Below, piece after piece: positions 18,374 to 25,466 of a DNA stretch of 33,672 bases; position 1 is the stretch's first letter; every line of letters starts with the position of its first letter. Where the stretch lies: the NCBI GenBank assembly GCA_020445415.1, contig JAGRGP010000037.1:1-33672 (forward strand). The letters run 5' to 3'. The DNA comes from Gammaproteobacteria bacterium (GTDB lineage Bacteria; Pseudomonadota; Gammaproteobacteria; Chromatiales; Chromatiaceae). The notes under the pieces were generated by a model that was not told where the DNA came from, searched no databases, and saw only the letters and a list, made by a program, of their open reading frames with translations. The position numbers and the translations under genes were made by a program.

Positions 18374-19449
18374 CCTCCGGTATCACCTTCCGGTTTCAGT
18401 TGCCGCTGGGCACCTTCGCACTCGACGTGGAGGGTAGTATCCCTGGTACCGGGGTGACCGCGCTGTTTGGTCGATCGGGGTGTGGAAAAACCTGCTTGCT
18501 ACGGTGTCTCGCCGGTTTGGAGCGAGCGGACCCCGCTCAGCTAACGGTCAACGGTGTATGCTGGCACGACAGCGCGCGAGGCATCTTCCTGCCCCCCGGA
18601 CAACGAGGCATCGGCTATGTCTTTCAAGAAGGGGCGTTGTTTCCTCACCTTCGTGTCCGTGCCAATCTCGCGTTTGGATTCAGGCGTTCAGCCCTGTTTC
18701 GGCGCCCAGAACGTTTCCGGCAAGTCGTGGAGTTGTTACAACTCGGCCCCCTCCTAGAGCGTCTTCCCGCTAATCTGTCGGGTGGCGAAAAACAGCGGGT
18801 AGCTATCGGTCGCGCGCTGCTTAACGACCCTCACCTGTTGCTCATGGACGAGCCTTTGGCCGCGCTGGACCGGGGTCATAAGCGGGAAATATTGCCGTTT
18901 CTCGAGTCCCTTCACCAGCAAGCGGAAATTCCGATCGTCTACGTCACCCATGATCCCGCTGAACTGGTTCGGATAGCGGACCATTTGATCCTTCTGGACC
19001 AGGGAAAGATTGCGGCCCAGGGGTTGCTGACCGAGCTCTCGACCCGGCTCGACCTTCCCATGGCCAGGGAGTCCGACGCGGGTGCGGTGATCGATACCCG
19101 GATCCTCTCCCATGACGATCGGTTTCACCTCTCCACGCTAGGTTTCCCCGGGGGGGAACTAATCGTAAGCTGGATCGACCGACCGGTGGGCAGCCAGGTC
19201 AGAATCCGCATCCACGCCAAGGACATCAGCCTGGTGCTGTCCCCACCCGGGCCAAGCAGCATCCTGAATGTCCTACCTGCCGTGGTAAAGGACATGGCGG
19301 TGCATGGACGCGGCCGCATGATTGTAAGGCTGGACTGCAGGGGCCTGTTACTGCTTGCCCGCATCACCGAAAAATCTTGCGAACGGCTAAGACTAACTCC
19401 CGGAATGGCGGTCTACGCGCAAATCAAAAGTGTGGCGCTAACGCTGTGA
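18370..19449 (+). CDS. modC: Molybdate ABC transporter ATP-binding protein
   Basis: A 359-residue ATPase that powers ModAB. Walker A GRSGCGKT at residues 34-41, signature LSGGEKQR at 136-143, Walker B LLLMDEP at 156-162. The C-terminal part (about 285-357) looks like the molybdate/tungstate-binding MOBE/TOBE domain, as usual for ModC. Length fits the family (E. coli 352). It is the last gene of the mod operon and converges with mobB, with 33 bp and no recognisable hairpin terminator between them. Confidence 0.93.
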   Translation: MTSGITFRFQLPLGTFALDVEGSIPGTGVTALFGRSGCGKTCLLRCLAGLERADPAQLTVNGVCWHDSARGIFLPPGQRGIGYVFQEGALFPHLRVRANLAFGFRRSALFRRPERFRQVVELLQLGPLLERLPANLSGGEKQRVAIGRALLNDPHLLLMDEPLAALDRGHKREILPFLESLHQQAEIPIVYVTHDPAELVRIADHLILLDQGKIAAQGLLTELSTRLDLPMARESDAGAVIDTRILSHDDRFHLSTLGFPGGELIVSWIDRPVGSQVRIRIHAKDISLVLSPPGPSSILNVLPAVVKDMAVHGRGRMIVRLDCRGLLLLARITEKSCERLRLTPGMAVYAQIKSVALTL

Positions 19450-19482
19450 TATCACCTGATTAACCCCGCACCAAAAGCTCCA

Positions 19483-20019
19483 CTAACGGCGTGATCCTGG
19501 CGCCACCTCGCCAGCGATAAACCGCTCAACAATAAACGCGACGATTACCTCTGGCCGATTGATATCAAGCAATGGCAAGTGCGTATCAAAGGATTGCGGC
19601 TCATCGGTTGCAACCGCGATCACCCATGAGTCACTCGGATGAATCAGGGGTTTGCCAAGACTGGGCCGGTGCAATTCTATTTTGGGAAAGGACTCGTGAC
19701 GAAACCCCTCGACCAGGATCAAATCCAATCGAGAACAATCAAACCGATTGAGAACTTCCTGTAGAACCGGATCACCTTCCGCCTCGGTATCCACCATCAA
19801 TGCCCAGCGGCCACCAGAAACAACCAGCATTTCTCGGGCTCCCGCCTTGCGCAAAACATAGCTGTCCTTGCCGGGTTGATCTACCTCGAAGTTGTGGTGG
19901 GCATGTTTTACAACGCCAACCCGAAGTCCCTGATCACGCAACAGCGGAAGCAAGCTGGCAAGCAGGGTCGTCTTGCCGGTACCACTGTATGCACAGAACC
20001 CCAAAACAGGGATATTCAT
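19483..20019 (-). CDS. mobB: Molybdopterin-guanine dinucleotide biosynthesis adapter protein
   Basis: A 178-residue P-loop GTP-binding protein that assists attachment of GMP to molybdopterin, giving the bis-MGD cofactor of enzymes such as formate dehydrogenase and nitrate reductase. The P-loop AYSGTGKTTLL starts near residue 9, and the conserved VVKHAHHNFEVDQPGKDS block follows at about 39-56. The ATG at 20019 puts the P-loop at its normal distance; the upstream frame extension of 16 residues is not family-like. Being next to modABC fits a molybdenum theme. Its upstream region is shared with the divergent prk gene. Confidence 0.92.
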   Translation of the reverse strand: MNIPVLGFCAYSGTGKTTLLASLLPLLRDQGLRVGVVKHAHHNFEVDQPGKDSYVLRKAGAREMLVVSGGRWALMVDTEAEGDPVLQEVLNRFDCSRLDLILVEGFRHESFPKIELHRPSLGKPLIHPSDSWVIAVATDEPQSFDTHLPLLDINRPEVIVAFIVERFIAGEVAPGSRR

Positions 20020-20145
20020 TTTCGATCCATTCTCCGTTGTGCTCCTGCTAAGGCCTTTACCACCCATGATATCAACTCATTGCAATTCTCGATAATCATC
20101 GAGTCCTTTAATGATGGGCGCCCACAACCCGGGGCAGTGGCGGAA

Positions 20146-20175
20146 CTGTCACCCGATCCCGACACCCACTATAAT
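20146..20175 (+). promoter_or_regulatory. Candidate sigma-70 promoter for phosphoribulokinase
   Basis: A perfect TATAAT -10 hexamer at 20170-20175 is preceded, at 18-bp spacing, by CTGTCA at 20146-20151 (four of six matches to TTGACA). Transcription would start near 20182, leaving an untranslated leader of about 65 bases before the prk ATG. A CbbR site could not be identified with confidence. Confidence 0.5.
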
Positions 20176-20247
20176 GGCCTGGTTTTAGCGTATTGCGGCT
20201 TCAATTACACCCCATAACTACAACAACTTTTCTGGGAGGACCCTATC

Positions 20248-21168
20248 ATGGGTAAAAAGGATAAACATTTCCCGATTGTCGCGGTTACCGGCTCATCAGG
20301 TGCCGGTACGTCAACCGTAAAAGAGGCGTTTGGGCACGTCTTCTTCAGAGAAAACATCAAGGCAATTCTCATCGAAGGGGACAGTTTTCACCGTTATGAC
20401 CGTGACCAAATGAAACTGGCGGTGCAGGAAGCCCACAAGCAAGGTAGGACCTTAAGCCATTTCGGCCGGGACGCCAACTTGTTCGAGGACCTGGCCGAGT
20501 TGTTCAAGACCTATCGGAAAACCGGGGGTGGGAGACGACGTTACTACCTGCATACCAATGACGAGGCACAACCCTGGGGGCTGCGAGCAGGTCAGTTCAC
20601 GCCCTGGGAGGAGATCACCGAGGCATCGGATTTACTCATGTACGAAGGATTGCACGGCGGGGTCAGCGAGGTCGCTCCTTACGTTGACCTGCTGATCGGC
20701 GTGGTGCCTATAATCAATCTGGAATGGATCCAAAAGATTCAGCGCGATATCCACTCCCGGGGTTATGCTCCTCAGGACGTAGTGACCACAATCAAGGAGC
20801 GCATGGACGATTATGTAGACTTCATTACACCTCAGTTCTCCCGTACCGATATAAATTTTCAGCGGATACCAACCGTCGACACCTCCAATCCGTTTATCGC
20901 CAGGGATGTTCCATCCGAGGATGAAAGCCTAGTGGTGATCCGCATTAAGAAACGGTTGATTAGGCAATACAACATCGATTTGACATTCCTGAAAAACATG
21001 ATTGAACATTCGTTTATCTCAAGGCGCAATACACTGGTAGTACCCGGGCCGAAGATGGGTCTTGCCATGGAGATTCTGGTCACACCAATCATCGAGGATC
21101 TGGTTTCCAGGAGCCCGGGCTACAGCAAGAAAGAAAAGAAAAACCCGCTTTCGAATAACAGATCCTAA
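20248..21168 (+). CDS. prk: Phosphoribulokinase (Calvin-Benson-Bassham cycle)
   Basis: A 306-residue kinase that makes ribulose 1,5-bisphosphate from ribulose 5-phosphate and ATP, the step that feeds Rubisco. It matches the proteobacterial octameric class: P-loop GSSGAGTST at residues 15-23, EGDSFHRYDR (catalytic Asp45) at 43-52, LLMYEGLHGG near 130-140, VVPIINLEWIQKIQRD, and PQFSRTDINFQRIPTVDTSNPFIARD-type core. The start has a GGGAGGA ribosome binding site. A lysine-rich tail of about ten residues follows the conserved end. No Rubisco or other cbb gene lies alongside, so it stands alone with its own promoter. The gene is the strongest evidence that this organism can fix CO2. Confidence 0.95.
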   Translation: MGKKDKHFPIVAVTGSSGAGTSTVKEAFGHVFFRENIKAILIEGDSFHRYDRDQMKLAVQEAHKQGRTLSHFGRDANLFEDLAELFKTYRKTGGGRRRYYLHTNDEAQPWGLRAGQFTPWEEITEASDLLMYEGLHGGVSEVAPYVDLLIGVVPIINLEWIQKIQRDIHSRGYAPQDVVTTIKERMDDYVDFITPQFSRTDINFQRIPTVDTSNPFIARDVPSEDESLVVIRIKKRLIRQYNIDLTFLKNMIEHSFISRRNTLVVPGPKMGLAMEILVTPIIEDLVSRSPGYSKKEKKNPLSNNRS

Positions 21169-21226
21169 ACCACGGCTCTCCGCCTGGCAGCTGAATCACC
21201 CTTTAGGCCGGGGCGGCACGGTACTT

Positions 21227-21240
21227 GGTTGCGATCAACC
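21227..21240 (+). terminator. Weak hairpin downstream of prk
   Basis: In the 131-bp gap between the convergent prk and carbonic-anhydrase-like genes, GGTTG-CGAT-CAACC forms a perfect five-base-pair stem with a four-base loop. There is no clean U-tract after it, so termination is only a possibility. Confidence 0.25.
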
Positions 21241-21299
21241 GTTATTCGTTACGGGAGGGTGCTACGCAAGTCATGAGCTGGGCACAACCGACCCAAAGG

Positions 21300-22055
21300 C
21301 TAGCGAGGATCGGCCCAAACGGCGCGGTTATGAAGATCCTGGATGGGTCTGGCATTGTTACCCAACAGGCTTTGAAATGCCGCCAGCTGTTGGGGTGAAG
21401 CCTCCAGTGGCGACCCCATGACAAACCAAGTCACGCCCTCGGAACAGGGTGGGGTGGTGAGGGAGCCTTCGTAGCGGAAATAGCTCCGATCGGACGGCAG
21501 TAAAAACGACGGCTTTATTCCTACCCGGCGATAGTAATGACTCTCTCCCGGCTGCGCCGGGAGATACTCTCCAAGCCGCTGCAGCATCGCATTGAACCTT
21601 CTGCCTGCGACCACTGGGATGGCAAGAATGCCCAACTTTCCTGCGCCGTCTCTGTGAAGTAACTGGATCTCCATCTCTCCCCGGCGCCCATTCACCACGT
21701 GCTCCCCCGGGGTATGAAACAAAAACTCCATCAACTCATAGCGTTGAGTCCCGATTTTTAGAAAACTGCCGCGGGGATAGGTAACGCGAACGGTATGACC
21801 ATCATGGGTAATCTGCAGTGGAGTGCTTCTATACTGCATGGACAGCGCCGGCATGCGGCGGGGGGTAAACTGCCGAATCTCAATGGGAGACTGGTGCTGC
21901 CCCCTTGAACAGAGAACAAACGAAGGCGACAACTCACCCCAGTGAGCGGGTCCCGAATCCCCGGCGTAGCTCCAATCCGTCGGACTTGCGGCCTGTGTGA
22001 CCAATGGGATGGTCACCAGAATATACCGGGAAAAGGAAATAATTTTGTTATTCAA
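21300..22055 (-). CDS. Secreted alpha-carbonic-anhydrase-like protein lacking two zinc-ligand histidines
   Basis: A 251-residue protein with a signal peptide (hydrophobic stretch about residues 5-22, cleavage near QAA-SP) and the complete alpha-carbonic-anhydrase fold signature: DWSYAGDSGPAHWGEL, GQHQSPIEI at 52-60, HDGHTVRV at 84-91, and SLTTPPCSEGVTW at 198-210, which keeps the gatekeeper threonine. The zinc site is broken. The usual FHFH reads FLFH at 111-114 (Leu112 for the first ligand, codon at 21720-21722), and the usual ELHLVH reads EIQLLH at 129-134 (Gln131 for the third ligand, codon at 21663-21665). Only His114 and the nearby Glu118 and Glu129 remain. By comparison with the family it should not bind catalytic zinc normally, so hydration of CO2 is doubtful. 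The frame is intact, which argues for a retained non-catalytic role. Confidence 0.85.
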   Translation of the reverse strand: MNNKIISFSRYILVTIPLVTQAASPTDWSYAGDSGPAHWGELSPSFVLCSRGQHQSPIEIRQFTPRRMPALSMQYRSTPLQITHDGHTVRVTYPRGSFLKIGTQRYELMEFLFHTPGEHVVNGRRGEMEIQLLHRDGAGKLGILAIPVVAGRRFNAMLQRLGEYLPAQPGESHYYRRVGIKPSFLLPSDRSYFRYEGSLTTPPCSEGVTWFVMGSPLEASPQQLAAFQSLLGNNARPIQDLHNRAVWADPR

Positions 22056-22565
22056 CGACTTCTAACCTGATCAAACGCCTAGACAAAGGCAACGGCTGGC
22101 TTAGCTAAGCATAGCCAGAATAGCCGGGTAGTCCAACTACGCGAATGATAATTCCACCGTGTCACCCGGAGCTACCCGAAGATTGTTGCACACAAGGTAG
22201 CGCGGTAAATTGCCGCGCGCTTACCGGCGGTCAAAGACCGCGATTGCCGATTCGGTCACAGGCGTCCGTCTAATCACGCACCCTGCTTTAGGATGCTGCC
22301 CGGGATGGAATAGGTGACGAACTGGTGACAAAGGGTGGGTAGGTTGAAGAGGGTCTTCAAGCTGTCTGGGGAGACCACGGCATAACCAAGACGCCAGCGC
22401 GGGTGCATACTAACCGCAGGGTGATGCTCCACCAAGGAGGAGTAACACTCGCTTTTAAGGGGAAGCATACCGTCGGCTGAAAGGCGAAGATCTGCTCCAT
22501 TGGTTCGGACAGGTACGCGGTGAGATACTGAACGACGATAAGCCGCTGCTGGTTTGCTGTATAGC
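22056..22565. other. 510-bp stretch without a recognisable gene
   Basis: This gap lies between the carbonic-anhydrase-like gene start and the DUF2802 stop, both on the minus strand. It holds a small GC hairpin GCGCGG-TAAATTG-CCGCGC at about 22200-22218 with no U-tract, and a minus-strand open frame (22274-22723) that runs out of the DUF2802 gene in another frame and resembles nothing I know. A plus-strand frame ending near 22568 also looks protein-like for about 35 codons but has no start. It may be a decayed gene or an untranslated RNA region; I cannot assign it. Confidence 0.3.
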
Positions 22566-22952
22566 TTAGATGACCCTAGATCCCCCATGGAGCATGACAA
22601 CCAGTTCGGCTTCGCTGCGGCTGAGCCCCAGTTGCTCCACCAGTTCCGCAGGTGACGCCCCCTCATGAACCAGTTGAATGGCCTTGCCGTAAGGTTGTCC
22701 TGGCGGCTGTCTGGACTCACCAATCTGTTGTCGACTATCTGCGCTGCGACCCTGCTTCTCCAACTGAGCCACCCGTTGGTCAGCGCCTACCGCCCCCGCG
22801 CACAGCGCACCGATGTCGGCCTGCAGTAGTCCGATCAGGCGTTGTTGTTTACGCAGTTCTCGCCGCTGAGAAAATATGAGAACAAACTGGACCACCAGCC
22901 CCGTGGCCAGCAGAACCGCCATACCGGTTGTCGCGATCAGTATGTTTGACAT
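22566..22952 (-). CDS. DUF2802 protein of the chemotaxis cluster
   Basis: A 128-residue protein with one N-terminal membrane span (about residues 7-28), then a predicted coiled coil (about 29-75, Arg/Glu/Gln-rich) and a small C-terminal domain with YGKAIQLVHEGASPAELVEQLGLSRSEAELVVMLH, the hallmark of the DUF2802 family. That last part looks like a helix-turn-helix-type fold but in a membrane-anchored protein. DUF2802 genes commonly sit just downstream of cheW in polar-flagellum clusters; the function is unknown. The ATG at 22952 has a strong AAGGAGG that overlaps the stop of the small gene before it, so the two are co-translated. Confidence 0.85.
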   Translation of the reverse strand: MSNILIATTGMAVLLATGLVVQFVLIFSQRRELRKQQRLIGLLQADIGALCAGAVGADQRVAQLEKQGRSADSRQQIGESRQPPGQPYGKAIQLVHEGASPAELVEQLGLSRSEAELVVMLHGGSRVI

Positions 22953-22963
22953 GCGTCCTCCTT

Positions 22964-23131
22964 TTAGGCGTAGTCGTCTATGATCGGGGATTCCCGTTCG
23001 CCAGGAATCCGCTCCCCCTGCCTATCCTGACTGTCCTCTTTCCGCTCGCGCTCCCGGCGCTGGCCCTGCCGCTGCTCCCGGCGAACCGGCCAGAGCGGCT
23101 TGATGGGAGCGGGTTCCGTGACATTAGCCAT
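22964..23131 (-). CDS. Small Arg/Gln/Glu-rich protein between cheW and DUF2802 gene
   Basis: A 55-codon frame beginning MANVTEPAPIKPLWPVRR, with a middle third made almost only of Arg, Glu, Gln and Lys, and ending in PIIDDYA. ATG at 23131 is preceded by GAGGTGG at normal spacing; TAA at 22964-22966 falls inside the ribosome binding site region of the DUF2802 gene. It also follows cheW closely. No membrane span, signal or known domain is visible. The clean ribosome binding sites on both sides and the ordered composition (proline-rich head, charged middle, acidic tail) support a real gene. Function unknown; a disordered chemotaxis- or flagellum-associated protein is only a guess. Confidence 0.7.
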   Translation of the reverse strand: MANVTEPAPIKPLWPVRREQRQGQRRERERKEDSQDRQGERIPGERESPIIDDYA

Positions 23132-23163
23132 TTTCCCACCTCACCCCCGTGGAGTCCCCTTCC

Positions 23164-23646
23164 TTAGCCACGGGCAACTTCGCACCATTCCTCTTCGGTC
23201 AGCAGCACGTTAAGGTCGACCACAATCAAGAGCGATTTGCCTACTGTTGCAACCCCCTGGATGTACCGGGAGTTTTCTTCATTGCCTACGTTGGGTGTGG
23301 GATCAATCTGGGAGCTCTGCAAGTCCACGACTTCTGCTACGCTGTCCACCAGCATGCCAACCACCTGACCTTCGGATTCGATGATCAGGATGCGGGTTGA
23401 ATCGGTGATTTCACCCGACGACAGACCGAATCTGCCCCGGGTATCGATTACGGTAACCACGTTGCCACGTAAATTGATAATCCCCAGCACGTAAGGAGGG
23501 GCACCCGGCACCGGAGCAATTTCGCTGACTCGGAGTACCTCCTGCACCTGCATTACGTCTATTCCATAAGTCTCGTCCATGAGCCGGAAGGTGACTAACT
23601 GGATGATTGGATCACTCTCATGGCTCTGCGCGGTATTGGCTGTCAT
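23164..23646 (-). CDS. cheW: Chemotaxis coupling protein
   Basis: A 160-residue CheW. The SH3-like fold motifs are present: LVTFRLMDETYGIDVMQVQEVLR, the PGAPPYVLGIINLRGNVVTVIDTRGRFGL block, and the VVGMLVDSVAEVVDL strand. It links chemoreceptors to the CheA kinase in polar arrays on the cytoplasmic side of the membrane. It starts a short set of genes (cheW, the 55-codon gene, DUF2802) that is separated from motD by 178 bp, with an AAAGGAG ribosome binding site and a candidate sigma-54 promoter upstream. No fused ParP-type N-terminus is present, so this is plain CheW. Confidence 0.95.
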   Translation of the reverse strand: MTANTAQSHESDPIIQLVTFRLMDETYGIDVMQVQEVLRVSEIAPVPGAPPYVLGIINLRGNVVTVIDTRGRFGLSSGEITDSTRILIIESEGQVVGMLVDSVAEVVDLQSSQIDPTPNVGNEENSRYIQGVATVGKSLLIVVDLNVLLTEEEWCEVARG

Positions 23647-23717
23647 TTTTTCTCCTTTCCGGGATCAACCGAGACTGTCAAATTTCAATCGCTTATTTGC
23701 AATCCAAGAACACTAAA

Positions 23718-23732
23718 GCATTTTTCGTGCCC
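23718..23732 (-). promoter_or_regulatory. Candidate sigma-54 promoter upstream of cheW
   Basis: On the minus strand, GGGCACG-AAAA-ATGCT keeps the invariant GG and GC at exact N10 spacing and differs from the TGGCACG-N4-TTGCT consensus at two outer positions. Transcription would start near 23706, about 60 bases before the cheW ATG. Flagellar class genes under FleQ in polar flagellates often use sigma-54, so the site is sensible, but it is a single motif match in a 178-bp intergenic region. Confidence 0.45.
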
Positions 23733-23824
23733 ACTATGATGAATGCCCAGGCAAACCACCATGAGGTTATACAAACCATCACCCACCCAGTGCATATCCG
23801 ATCGCTAATTCAGGTAAATCGGTG

Positions 23825-24652
23825 TTATTCGCCGTTAGCTTCCCGCGCTTTTCCGATGCGTCCGCGAACCCGCTCGCGCATCGCCGCCATAATGACCAAG
23901 GAAACGCGGCGGTTAGCCTGCCTGCCTGCCTCGTCATAGTTATCGGCAATAGGCCGAAACTCCCCATATCCGATAGCCGCCATGCGCGTTGAATCCACCC
24001 CTAGCTTGGTAAACAGATGTACCACGCTGGCTGCCCGAGCCGCGGAGAGTTCCCAGTTGGACGGGAAGGAAAGGGTGTTAATAGGTACATTGTCGGTATG
24101 CCCCTCGACATGAATATCATTTGGCAATGGCCTTACAATCGCCGCCACATCGCGCAACAACTTGAAGGCTGCGGGAGAAAGCCGCGCACTGCCGCTCTCA
24201 AAGAGCATCTTGCTTTTCATCTCCACCTCTATACCCCTATCCGTCTGGGTAACACTCACCAGCTTCTGATCCATAAATACACTCAATGCCTCACGCAGTG
24301 CGGCACTAACTTCATCGATGGACGCGAGTTGCCCATCACCGGGTCCTTCCAGGGGCACGTTATCGGACTCGGGTAAAACCTCGGGCGATTCAGTCCCCGA
24401 CGATGCGTACGCCCCTTCGCTTGGAACAATCGAACGCACTTCGTCGCCAATCTGCATGGGATCGTCGTGGGTCGCGGATTGCACGAACGCCTTGGTCAGC
24501 GTATTGGAGAGCACCCGGTACTTACCTTCGTTGACCGAGGAAATCGAGTACATCACTACAAAAAAGGCAAATAACAGGGTGATGAAATCGGCATAGGAAA
24601 CCAGCCAACGCTCATGGCTGCCCTGTTCTTCGGGTTTCTTCCTGCGGGGCAC
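23825..24652 (-). CDS. motD: Flagellar motor stator protein MotD (MotB-like)
   Basis: A 275-residue stator subunit. The single membrane span lies at about residues 19-38 in the motif SYADFITLLFAFFVVMYS, where Asp22 is the ion-carrying aspartate. A flexible acidic linker (about 60-115) leads to a C-terminal OmpA-like peptidoglycan-binding domain with DIHVEGHTDNVPI and NWELSAARAASV. With MotC it forms a proton- or sodium-driven stator around the polar flagellar motor. The N-terminal MPRRKKPEEQGSHERW leader is the usual MotD form. It follows motC after 72 bp. Confidence 0.93.
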   Translation of the reverse strand: MPRRKKPEEQGSHERWLVSYADFITLLFAFFVVMYSISSVNEGKYRVLSNTLTKAFVQSATHDDPMQIGDEVRSIVPSEGAYASSGTESPEVLPESDNVPLEGPGDGQLASIDEVSAALREALSVFMDQKLVSVTQTDRGIEVEMKSKMLFESGSARLSPAAFKLLRDVAAIVRPLPNDIHVEGHTDNVPINTLSFPSNWELSAARAASVVHLFTKLGVDSTRMAAIGYGEFRPIADNYDEAGRQANRRVSLVIMAAMRERVRGRIGKAREANGE

Positions 24653-24724
24653 GTTAGACTACTCCCTGCTCCCGAAAACCAGCGGCAATGGCAAACAGCA
24701 CAAGCGTACCGAGATGAAAATTCA

Positions 24725-25465
24725 TCATTTCTGATATCCCTGCAACTTGGATTCGATATTTCTTGGATTTTCTCCTTCGGCGATGGCCACGATTCCCTCG
24801 ATGATCATTTCCTGATAGTGCGACTTGCTCATGGCTACCGAGCGCATCTTGTTGCCGAACGGCAACAGAAACAGGTTGGCAAATCCCACGCCGTAGATCG
24901 TGGCAACAAATGCCGTGGCGATCCCACTGCCCAGCTTGCCGGGGTCGGCCAGATTCTGCATGACATGAATCAACCCCATCACCGCACCAATAATTCCGAT
25001 GGTCGGCGCATACCCCCCCATCGACTCAAACACCTTGGCCGCCTGGAGGTCATGCTGCTCCCGGCTATCCAGCTCCACCTCGAGGATGTTCCTGATCGCC
25101 TCGGGCTCACTACCATCGACCAGTAACTGCATACCTTTGCGAATGAATAAGTCAGGCTCTCTTTCGGCCACCTCCTCTAGTCCCAGCAGACCCTCCTTAC
25201 GGGCAACATTGCTCCAGTTGACGAGCTTCTTAATGGTGGGTTCCACCAAAATCCGCGGTGGCCAAAAAACGCTGCCTGACTGACGAATCGCATGCAAAAA
25301 TACCGAGAACGGTGACTGCAGCATGGTGGCGCCCAGGGTGCCACCAACCACGATCACCAGCGCCGGACCATTGAGCAAGGTGCCAAGATGGCCGCCTTCC
25401 AGCGCATTTCCGCCAATAATCGCGCCAAACGCAAGGACGACCCCCAGAACGCTGAGCAGATCCAT
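24725..25465 (-). CDS. motC: Flagellar motor stator protein MotC (MotA-like)
   Basis: A 246-residue inner-membrane protein of the MotA/TolQ/ExbB family with about four spans. Key parts are the first span beginning MDLLSVLGVVLAFGAI, the cytoplasmic domain with the charged LRNILE-like region (residues around 90-120 that touch the rotor), and the GGYAPTIGIIGAVMGLIHVM pore helix. Start is the ATG at 25465, one base after the cheB stop, with AGGGAAAG upstream; the 18-base longer frame overlaps cheB and lacks support. Pairs with MotD, encoded next. Confidence 0.93.
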   Translation of the reverse strand: MDLLSVLGVVLAFGAIIGGNALEGGHLGTLLNGPALVIVVGGTLGATMLQSPFSVFLHAIRQSGSVFWPPRILVEPTIKKLVNWSNVARKEGLLGLEEVAEREPDLFIRKGMQLLVDGSEPEAIRNILEVELDSREQHDLQAAKVFESMGGYAPTIGIIGAVMGLIHVMQNLADPGKLGSGIATAFVATIYGVGFANLFLLPFGNKMRSVAMSKSHYQEMIIEGIVAIAEGENPRNIESKLQGYQK

Positions 25466-25466
25466 C

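Noticed and set aside
22274..22723. 149-codon minus-strand frame overlapping the end of the DUF2802 gene
   Set aside because: About a third of it lies inside DUF2802 in another frame, it has no ribosome binding site and its composition matches no family I know. Kept only as part of the unexplained gap.
23924..23947. Sigma-28-like -10 (GCCGATAA on the minus strand) with a GTTT-type -35 inside motD
   Set aside because: The spacer is two bases short of the sigma-28 consensus, the -35 is only partly matched, and the bases encode a conserved MotD segment (FRPIADNYD).
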